Part shown: positions 1 to 64,000 of the stretch, in pieces | How positions within the stretch are numbered: the first letter of the stretch is position 1 | Layout: every line of letters begins with the position of its first letter | Assembly (NCBI RefSeq): GCF_041296385.1 | Contig: NC_091016.1 | Location: 18,513,497-18,577,496, forward strand | Direction: 5' to 3' | Source: Aphelocoma coerulescens | Taxonomy: Eukaryota; Chordata; Aves; Passeriformes; Corvidae | Length of the DNA stretch: 64,000 nt | Position numbers and translations under genes: made by a program | Notes under the pieces: generated by a model | The model's database searches: none | Told to the model about the DNA's origin: nothing | What the model saw: only the letters and a program-made list of their open reading frames with translations

Positions 1-1809
1 GTATGCATACCAACAAAGAGAGATGAGTGTGGTTTCAAATTGAGTCTGTAACCAAATGGTCCCCAAATATATAAAACTATTGAAGTCCTAGGAGAATTTT
101 TCTCTTTTCAAATAAGTGATGTGGCCATTTGCTTTTCAACTGAGAGAACAGTTGCTGTTTCTCTTTTGAACAGACATCTATAAAAATGCACAGGACCAAA
201 CTAATGCTTAAATAAATCCTAGCAGAGATTGCTGAGGCTCAGACATTGTAGTGTACAAACAGCATAGGCCTGTGGAGCTCTCATCCTCTGAGCTTAGTGT
301 TGTAACACAGCTCTGCCTGAAAATGCCAGGGGTTGGTATCAATAGATTGCAGGCACTGGAACTGAGTAAACACAGGGGTTTACTCAATTTAATTGTTTGC
401 TGTGTTGTGGCTCTTTGGGTTTCATTTTCAGATAGAGCTTTAGCACAACTGCGAAAAAAAAAGTCCATGGGAAAAGATCCTGTGACCCTCTCTCAGGGGA
501 CTGCCATGCAGGCTGCTCTGTCTTCAATGACTGCTCTTTACATGCCTTCTCTCAACATCAAAATAAGATTATTGTTTAAATACAACATACAGTAAATACA
601 AAACTAGTCTGCAAAGGCTTTGAAAAGTGTGTGGACATGCTTCACCAAAACAAGGGAATTGTGGGGGAAAAGCAGTGGCTATACTTGAAGCAATATGCAG
701 CCTTTAAAAAGAAGCTGATGTGGAATTTCAGTAATGCCAATAACACCCTGCCTATCTGTCCTTCTGAAATACATAAACTTTTCTGGGAGGAATTACTTTC
801 AGATGCTTTGCTGTTTGCTAAAGCTTTTAATTTCAAATGCCAGGCTTGCAAAGTAGTAGGTTTGAAGTGAAAACAAACAACCAGCTTGCTACTCTGAAAT
901 ACCCCAAAACGAGAGACAGGCATTTGATATGATGGTTTCTACAATAATTTCTTGAATTCCTGTCCCAAGGTAACATTGAATGAGCTTAAACTTGGATAAG
1001 CCTCTTGATTCAGAGTGAAAGAGAAATCTTACCTAGGAGACCCAGCATGATTAAATGGATTAGATGATCTGTGTCTTGTTCCCTATGTCACATTTAGATC
1101 ATACCTGGAAATTACTGTACATGGTTTGAACTTACCTATAACTTCTATTAGGGAAGACAGAAACTGCAAAACCCCAAACACCTCTGTGTGGGTGAAACTC
1201 TACATAACTGCTGACTGCTGCAAGAATACAGAATGGTTTAATGAGAGCCGTAACAAGTTTCCGAAACCCACAAACCCCAACATTCTAAATACAAAAAGCC
1301 CTTGTGTGTTTGAGTATGGTCATAGTATGAAGTCAGCAACAATACTACTGGGAAGAGAGGCTCATCCCGAATGAAAAGCACATCTGCCTTGCTAACTAAA
1401 GAGAAGAGACATCTTCCTCTTACCATACATTTGTGCACCAGTTTTTCACTTTACTCTGTCGACTGGGTGACCACCTCAGCTTTGTATTGATTTTTCCAAC
1501 TTCAGTGGGTTCTGCTTTCCACTGCAATGCTTCCTGCCCTCCAACCTGCCCTGCTTTTGGAACCAAACAGCAGGTGAACACATAGAAACAACTGCAAATT
1601 GCACAAACCCACAGCACAGGTAGGGGGCAGAGGAAAACCAACCTTGCCAGTGCAGCAGTTGTGGGTCACTGGGCATCTTTGACTACCACAGTGTGAACAG
1701 TGTGAGGTCAGTCTTCAAGGTTCTTCATTGCTACAGTGACAGCAAAGCCAGCCAGGGCCAGCTTTGGGCTAAGGGCACTCGTTTGGCTGATGTGTATTAG
1801 CAACCAGTA
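1..1809. other. Downstream flank or distal 3' UTR, nothing recognised
   Basis: No exon, RNA gene or clear transposable element seen. Short reading frames on both strands have no recognisable domain or composition. This may be distal 3' UTR of CDC42BPA or intergenic DNA. Confidence 0.4.
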
Positions 1810-1815
1810 TTTATT
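1810..1815 (-). other. Candidate poly(A) signal AATAAA (distal)
   Basis: The minus strand reads CCAAATAAATACTGG. A second possible 3' end, about 590 nt beyond the first. Confidence 0.35.
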
Positions 1816-2402
1816 TGGTAATGACACTAAGAGTTTGCTGCTTAGGGATGGTCAAGGAGATGTGGAAGGCTGCTCCCTTCTGAGTTAAAACCTGCTCAAA
1901 GGCTGACCCAGGGAAACAGTTTTCCTGCTGAATCCAGCTGCATTGAACTCCCTTGCTGCCTGAAGGACCTCTCCTGTAGCTGCTGCAAGGCTCCAGCTCA
2001 CAGGTGGCACACACGGAACCAGGGCAGCCGCCGGGCTGACCGGCGCCCGCGGCTGCTGGGACAGGGCCTTGCTGCCAACTGCTGTCATTTTTGAAAAGGA
2101 TGGGGACTATGAGGAAAGTAGGAATTACAGCTTCAGTTCTGCTACGGCCAGGAGGAGAGAAGTGTTGTGAGAGCACTGCAGGGGCTGTGCCAGCAGTGCA
2201 GCGAGCGCTGCGCACACGGAATCTCTGTCCTGCGGGAGGTTTTAGCCAGGCCTCCGAGTCTGTAAATCACCGAGCATGAAAACAGGGACAACACAAATCT
2301 TAAATTAAAGGCTCTCTTAAATAAGCATCCATCTTCTGCTGCATACACAATGCTTTTTTTCTTTGAATATATACATACGTATTTTACTCTAACATCTGCG
2401 TA

Positions 2403-2408
2403 TTTATT
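2403..2408 (-). other. Candidate poly(A) signal AATAAA
   Basis: The minus strand reads TTTAAATAAATACG here, within an A/T-rich stretch. First canonical hexamer after the stop codon that I could find. Usage is not shown by sequence alone. Confidence 0.45.
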
Positions 2409-2985
2409 TAAACTCTGTACTGTAGTAAAATATGCATCATTTTAATCAATAAGGATTTGCTGGCGACAATCAGATTGACATTCAAACGTGGTGGCTGAAA
2501 GCTTTTATGTGCCTCTGACATACTGATCATTCCCCATGGAGGGGAAGGGGGTCTCTGTGCTACTTTTGTACAGTACAATGAGCTATTGTATGAAAACAAA
2601 ATCCCTCTGAATTTTCTCTTGTTGATACTGGTCTGGTCTACTTACGCTACCTTTTGGGAAGTGGGAGTGGGATAAATATGTCTTTAAAAATGAAGCAGCT
2701 GTAACCACAAAAATGAAACCAATACTAATACAAATCTACAGCATCTGATATTTACCAACACCCTAGCTTTGCTCATTTGCTGCTGTCAGATCTGGGGAGG
2801 TGAGGCAGTGCTGAACGGTGCTGAAGACAACCAGCTTTTACCTTCCTCTGTACCCCACTCCCAGATCGTTTTCAGACAGGGAATGGGGAGGGTTAGGAGG
2901 ATGAAGGTGAGAACTGGAGCAAGTGAAGGGGACAGCCATGGGGACAGCAAGCTGATGTGATGCCAAATCTGAATGCTGAAGCAGT

Positions 2986-58970
<55,985 letters not shown>

Positions 58971-60332
58971 CTAAAATAAACAGCCCCAAATTAACACTCA
59001 AGAATGTTGAAAATGATCCTTAATAACAACTCGATATTCCTAAGTTTTTGTTTAGAAAATATCACATTAGAGCCTTGAGTTAAGCATAACTAACTCACTT
59101 TTTTTTCAAAATTTGTTACAGCATAAATCTGAATGACACTTTATTCTTTGATTATTTAAATGCAGTAATAGTTTTCAAGCCATTCAAAATTTGATCATCA
59201 CTTTAAACATCTCTGGTCACATTCTGACTCCCCTTAAATGCAGTCAGAAAGTGACCACAGAATTAAAGACTTCGATGCTTCCACTCACACAGCAGTAAGT
59301 TCAAGTGACTTTCAGAAACACAGAATAAGGACTAGGATATACAGTTAATACATTCTGAAGGAAAACTAATTTCTGGAAAAGCTATACTAAGAGAAGCAGA
59401 GCCTTATCTGAAGGCTAAAATCTAGCTACAGAAACACTGTATGGATGGTATCAGTCAGGAGGGAAACCTGACCTATTTTACTCAAACTGACCATTTATTT
59501 ACATCACAGTGGATTAACAGGAAAAAACAAGCTTTAAACAATAAGAGTAATTACTTCACTTTTCGCAGTTTCATAGCTCTCTTAGTGAGGTCTTCTGGCA
59601 TTTCAATAGTCTTTACACACTGCTTCAGGATACATACACATTTGCACCAAATGCTGCACTCACTAAACTCAATGTCCTGCCATAACATAGAGGAGGAGCA
59701 AGATCAGGTTCAAAATGAGATAGTGGCACGACATGCACTGAAATCCAAGTACGGAAATAACTTTCTAATGCCAACATATGGACAACGTGGTTTGGAATTT
59801 TTTTCTGTTTTTTAAAATATGCAATTCAAGGTAGTCTAAGGAAAGGAAATTCATAAAAACACTGTGTTTTGACAAAGTGCAGGTAACTGGAAAATCTACT
59901 TCCCTATGGTGACTTTGTCACACTGTCCAGAGGATCAAATATATTTTGTTAATTATATCTCCATTCTTACCGTGAGATATTAGAAACCTCTCAGCCACCC
60001 TTAATTGGGATTGGCTTTGGGTAATTTTCTTTTGCTGATGTATGAACAGGATTTAAGAGCTAATTGTCATTGTAGAACATTCCGATGAGCTGAATTTCTA
60101 CCATGACAAATTCTGTGAGAAAGCTGGGCCTTGCTGTTAGCGTCAGCAAAAAACTGCAAAACCCCCTAAATGTACGAGCCAGAGATGTGCTGCTACTGCA
60201 CTGTTTTCTCTAACTCATCAAAACAACCATCTGTTTTGATGTAAGACTAATATCCTGCCCTTAGGATGCAGAACAGTAAGGAAAAGGAAGATGCCATCCT
60301 AACAGGAGATGCTTTGGAGAAAGAAAGATTTC

Positions 60333-60355
60333 TTTTTTTTTTTTTTTAAAAAAAA
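60333..60355. repeat. T15-A8 homopolymer junction
   Basis: T15 followed at once by A8, self-complementary. Confidence 0.95.
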
Positions 60356-60656
60356 GCAAGCATAGGAATTTTCTGTCATGCACAGGCAGTTAACTATGGA
60401 ACTTGTTTGTTACTGCCCAAAATCCTGAATTGCTTACACACACAGGGTATTGGAGCACAGAGAAAGTTTAGGCTTTGCAACATCATCTATCAGGTACATA
60501 AAATGTTTTACTGGAATTGCACATTTTTTACCACAATGAAAAGCCACTACTGGAACCATAAGAGAGATGGTGCAGTAAAAGAGAAAGCCAAACGGTATTG
60601 AATAATGGCTTAGAGAACTGGAGAGATATAGCAAACAAAGAATACATTTTGAATTG

Positions 60657-60689
60657 ATGAAAACATCTATTCCAAATAGATGTTTTCAT
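60657..60689. repeat. Perfect 15-bp inverted repeat, 3-nt loop
   Basis: ATGAAAACATCTATT (60657-60671) and AATAGATGTTTTCAT (60675-60689) are exact reverse complements around CCA. Confidence 0.97.
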
Positions 60690-61258
60690 ACATGCCTATT
60701 TCAAATGGACAAATGGTGCAACTGAGACATAATGCATCTCCCGGCACACTGACAGCTGCTGTTCAATGCACCCCCCTTGGCTAACAGGGCACACTGCTGA
60801 CTAATACTGAGTCTGATTTTACTGAAAATCTGAATGCATGACATCAACAGGATCCCCTCTGTCCACACGCTTCACTGACAAGTTTGCAGAACCCCAGCAG
60901 GTCAGTGTTGCAGGACTTGGCCTGATAGAAGGCACACTGCCTTCTTCCCAAAAGGCTCTGCTTCATCCTGGAACTCTCTGACCTTATCCTTTACCACAGC
61001 CTCTACTCCTTTCCTAAGGAGGAAGCTGCAAGCAGTACTCTGCACCTCCCCAGATGATCTGAACGAGAGTTACAGTGGCACAGTGGGCTGCCTGTGTAAG
61101 AGGGATCACATCTTGGCCAGCAGCTCTCTTCTCATTTAAGCTCCTTAAGAACCCTCAGGTGACTTCACATCTGACGCACCTGCCAGCTCCCCTGCTTCCT
61201 GCAATCACCCCAAAAACACCCAGCTCATCTGCCCATCGTGCTGCCAGGAACACACCGT

Positions 61259-61263
61259 GCGGC
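61259..61263. repeat. Left target-site duplication (GCGGC)
   Basis: Five bases directly before the TG start of the LTR. They differ from the right copy GTGGC only by C versus T in a CpG. Confidence 0.65.
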
Positions 61264-61408
61264 TGCGTTAGTTTAACACAGCCTGGTTTTTGGTGGGCGG
61301 GAGAAAGCTGCTAGAAGCTTCTGCTGTGTCCAGCACAGAGCCAATCGCTGAAGGCTCTGACAATGGGCACTTTACCAGCCCAATTAGAGAAGTTGGTAGC
61401 GCCTTTGT

Positions 61409-61440
61409 GATGTTTTAAGATGTTTTTAAGATGTTTTAAG
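61409..61440 (+). repeat. Triplicated GATGTTTTAA within LTR
   Basis: Three head-to-tail units (61409, 61419, 61430), one with an extra T, at the place where related LTRs carry a single TATA-like ATTTAAG motif. Confidence 0.88.
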
Positions 61441-62050
61441 AAAGGAAAAATCGCGGGAAGCTCTCCTTCCTCCCCTCCGAGAGGGGCCCCTCACGGCGCG
61501 GGGGCCAGGGCCGTGCCGCTGGAGGAGCCATCCCAGTGCCGCGAGCAGCTGCGCGGCCAAGCCCACGGGCGGGAGCAGCGCTGGGAGTGCCCGTGCGGCC
61601 GGGGCTGGAGCCCTCCCGGGGCCGGGGCCTTCCCGAGGCCGGGAATGGCGAGGCTGGGGACGCGCTCGTGGTGCTGGCAGGGACCACATGGCCAGCGACA
61701 AAAACATGGTGAACAATTGCCCGACACGGAACACAGATGAGATCAACCTTTTCAGCGCAGCGAAGCTCTATTAGGACTTTTCAATTAACAGAACTTGAGA
61801 ACAATAATACCTACGGACAACAATTTTCTTCCGAGTCAGAGAAATGGAAAAAAAGGGAGGACACACGAGGAGAACCAACATAGCGGCACCGAGGTCAGAA
61901 AAGAAGGAGAGGGAGGAGGTGCTCCAAGCATTGGAGCTGAGATCTCTCTGCAGGCTGTGGTGAGGACTATAATACAACAAATTATTTCCCTGTAATTCAT
62001 GAGGTGCATGGGAGGAGGCAGAGATCACTCACAGCCCATGAGAAAGAGTG

Positions 62051-62351
62051 CTCACGCTGGAGCAGGTGGATGCTGAAAAGCTGAAATCTAGTGAGGAACT
62101 CAGAGAGAGAAGAGCCTTGCTTCCAGAGACACAGAACCCTTGCTTCCAAACTAGAACAGCTTATCCTTAAAAGACTAAACCTCATGAACTAAAATGACCC
62201 AGGCTAGGCAGTTTTGGGAAGACTGCTTGCCCCGTGGGAGGGACTCACGTTACAGCAGGTTGGGGGGGGCTGCTGTTTGTGAAAATTAAAACCACGCTAG
62301 AGAAATTCATAGAGAACTATCTCCTGTGGGAAGGACCCCACGGCACAACAG
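62051..62351 (+). repeat. Degenerate CACG-TGGAGCAGG repeat units in LTR
   Basis: Units at 62051-62066 (CTCACGCTGGAGCAGG), 62231-62259 (CCCGTGGGAGGGACTCACGT then TACAGCAGG), 62291-62306 (ACCACGCTAGAGAAAT) and 62321-62351 (CTCCTGTGGGAAGGACCCCA then CGGCACAACAG). Decayed copies of one short repeat. Confidence 0.75.
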
Positions 62352-62485
62352 AAGAAAAAGCTCCGTTCCCTCAACGAACTGAAGAAAGATTGTTAGAAAG
62401 ACTGACCACACCCTCATGTTTTGTCTCCTTGCACTGTCGGTGGGAAAGAGTTCTCATTACCCTTTTTACTTTTAATTCTGTTAAT

Positions 62486-62491
62486 AATAAA
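62486..62491 (+). other. LTR poly(A) signal AATAAA
   Basis: AATAAA on the plus strand, in sense of the LTR, about 180 bp before its 3' end, marking the R/U5 area. Confidence 0.7.
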
Positions 62492-62668
62492 TTTGCCTTA
62501 TACTATTTAAGTTTTCAGCCTGTTTTGCCCTTAAAATGTTTTTCCCCATGTCCTTATCTCAATAAGTTTTCATTTTAATTTCCCCATCTCTGCTTAGCTA
62601 TAGCAGAGGAAAATGAGTGAATAGTTTTTCCTGGGTGCCTGGTGCTTAGCCAGCATCAAACCTCGACA

Positions 62669-62673
62669 GTGGC
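62669..62673. repeat. Right target-site duplication (GTGGC)
   Basis: Five bases directly after the CA end of the LTR, partner of GCGGC at 61259-61263. Confidence 0.65.
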
Positions 62674-64000
62674 AATCTCCCTTGCTTCAGCAGCGAAGTC
62701 TGACACACGAAAGCCTTGTGGAGCATTTCTGCCACAGCCCTATTAGCTCAGAGATTGCCTTTTGCATCCCCAAGCAGCCTCATGAGTTTCCTGAGGTTTT
62801 CTGCTTTGGATTTACAGAACTTCCCCCAATCACTCTGAGCATCTACTGCAAAGTGCTTCCTAAATTCTCTTTATTTAGCCCTCTATATCTCCTGTTTACA
62901 CTTAACCTGCCATCATTTATGGTCTTTTCTCCTCATTTGGAGAAACCTTCCTTTCTTCTTTAAATACTTTTGTGTAGGAAAACTCCCTGAACTTATCTAA
63001 GGAACCATGCAGAGCTTTTACTGAATGGACTGTGCACAACAACCACACAAGATAAGTGTGCTTACTGAATTGTAAAATATTACCAAGAAAGCTAAAATTC
63101 CCTTTTCCTCTTCTGATAGACTTGCCCTGTTGTTATAAATCAGCATATCATTTATTCTCAATAGATCTCCCATAAATTCTTCTTGCCTCTTAAACTGTCA
63201 TACAAACTCTTTGCTGATGGGAAAGATTCATGGAAGCAGAAGAAACACGTTAATTTTCTGATAACAATCTGGATTCACAGCAATAGAAACTTTATTAATC
63301 CAAACTTCATATTGAATGGATTTCCTTATTCTCTTTTAGCAAAGGAAGGCCAAATAAAAGAATGTTTGCAAAAAACCACTAAATTTTCTGTGCCATAACT
63401 TAATGTTGATAAATGCCCCAGAGAATTCTAATGAAAAAAAACTTGGTTGTTGATTTAAATTAAGACCAGATTAGGACTAATCTCACGTTTTGCCCAAAAC
63501 GTTTAGAATTACCCTACTGCATGAAACATTTGGAACAGGATTTCGCTGTAAATGAACAGCAATCCTCGTATGTAAATTAAAAACTTTCTCATTCAATTTT
63601 TGAGTAAGCCTGACTTCTTTAGAGCAATGCATAAAATGCTAAATCACAGAATAAAATAACAGTTAACATTCTTGGCTGCCTTAAATTTCTTCTCATAAAA
63701 TCACATGCACATGTGAGAAATCTCATCAATATAAACAAAATCTTCATGCTCAATGCTGTTCTTGGGCAAAAATGCCTCATCTTCTGGCTGAGAGGCAGAA
63801 TGTGCTAAAACTGTTCCTTTACAGTTACATCAGTTGACACCTATTGTGCAGGAAACATGAGGAACAACACAGCAGACAGAACACCTATACAGAAACCTGC
63901 CCAGATGCAGGTTTATCTTCAAATATTCAACCATCCTATGCTAAAAAAAAAAAGCTTTTAACACATAAAGTTAAATAAAGATTAATGGAAGCAGTGTGGC

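Larger units (their letters stand above)
1810..2985 (-). other. CDC42BPA: Probable 3' UTR of CDC42BPA, end uncertain
   Basis: Sequence directly downstream of the stop codon in the terminal exon. Two AATAAA hexamers on the minus strand mark possible ends, at 2403-2408 (about 580 nt after the stop) and 1810-1815 (about 1.17 kb). The true end could also lie beyond base 1, since mammalian 3' UTRs of this gene are several kb long. No recognised element was seen except a CpG-rich patch near 2025-2060. Confidence 0.5.
61264..62668 (+). mobile_element. Solo LTR of an avian endogenous retrovirus (probably ERVL-like)
   Basis: About 1405 bp starting TGCGTTAG and ending CTCGACA, flanked by a near-perfect 5-bp duplication. 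Parts recalled from songbird LTRs appear in order: GCCTGGTTTTTGGTGGGC, GTTGGTAGCGCC, a TATA-position stretch near 61409-61440, a CpG-rich block 61440-61690, ACTTTTCAATTAACAGAACT, AGGAGGTGCTCCAAGCATTG, repeated CACG-TGGAGCAG units, AATAAA at 62486-62491, and a terminal CTGGGTGCCTGGTGCTTAGC CAGC-type end. No gag, pol or env and no second LTR are present, so recombination between two LTRs is likely. It is antisense to CDC42BPA. The 5-bp duplication fits ERVL but does not prove the class. The remaining open frames in the CpG-rich block are on both strands and reflect composition only. Confidence 0.85.
58971..64000 (-). other. CDC42BPA: Partial intron upstream of E1
   Basis: At least 5 kb of intron. 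No further CDC42BPA coding exon was found up to the end of the window. It contains a T15/A8 run (60333-60355), a perfect hairpin (60657-60689) and a solo retroviral LTR (61264-62668). Confidence 0.8.

Noticed and set aside
1811..2215. 134-codon minus-strand frame in the putative 3' UTR
   Set aside because: No recognisable domain; explained by the local GC-rich patch, which lacks stop codons.
2368..2375. Pumilio-type TGTATATA in the 3' UTR
   Set aside because: It lies downstream of the nearest poly(A) hexamer, so it may not be in the mRNA; an 8-mer alone is weak evidence.
59441..59815. 124-codon plus-strand frame
   Set aside because: Lies in intron, no domain, no supporting start context.
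61420..61746. Overlapping 106-codon frames on both strands
   Set aside because: They fall in the CpG-rich block of the solo LTR; open on both strands because of base composition, not viral genes.

Overview
This is vertebrate nuclear DNA carrying one multi-exon gene. Short coding exons with GT-AG boundaries are separated by AT-rich introns of 0.3 to 11 kb. An avian-type CR1 fragment, a CR1 3' tail and a long endogenous-retrovirus LTR of a kind I know from songbird genomes point to a bird, probably a passerine. No bacterial, plasmid, CRISPR, tRNA or rRNA feature was seen.

The gene is the 3' two-fifths or so of CDC42BPA (MRCK-alpha, a Cdc42-binding serine/threonine kinase), read on the minus strand from beyond base 64000 down to a TGA at 2986-2988. 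I place 24 coding exons (E1 to E24, numbered in transcript order within this window). Together they give an unbroken 3324-nt frame, 1107 residues plus stop, with every phase matching. In order the protein shows: coiled coil (E1-E7), a serine-rich linker of three frame-neutral exons (E8-E10), a C1 zinc finger (E11-E12), a PH domain (E12-E15), a citron-homology (CNH) domain (E15-E19), a basic stretch and the CRIB Cdc42-binding motif (E20-E21), and a Ser/Pro-rich tail (E22-E24). The kinase domain lies outside the window. Residue numbers below count from the first residue encoded here.

Layout: 1-2985 is 3' UTR and downstream DNA; 2986-5294 holds the last three exons; 5295-16359 is an 11-kb intron; 16360-32336 is a dense block of 13 exons (E9-E21); 32337-39351 is a 7-kb intron; 39352-45046 holds E4-E8; 45047-58722 is sparse (E2, E3); 58723-58970 is E1; 58971-64000 is part of an intron that contains the LTR. 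The LTR (61264-62668) lies antisense to the gene, ends in TG and CA, and is flanked by GCGGC/GTGGC, which looks like a 5-bp target duplication with one CpG decay. No internal viral genes accompany it, so it is a solo LTR.

I found no evidence for a novel biological system. The points most worth checking are the three-exon linker cassette, the weak splice donor after E20, a consensus-type donor inside the last coding exon, the solo LTR with its own internal repeats, and G-rich tracts and perfect hairpins close to splice acceptors.
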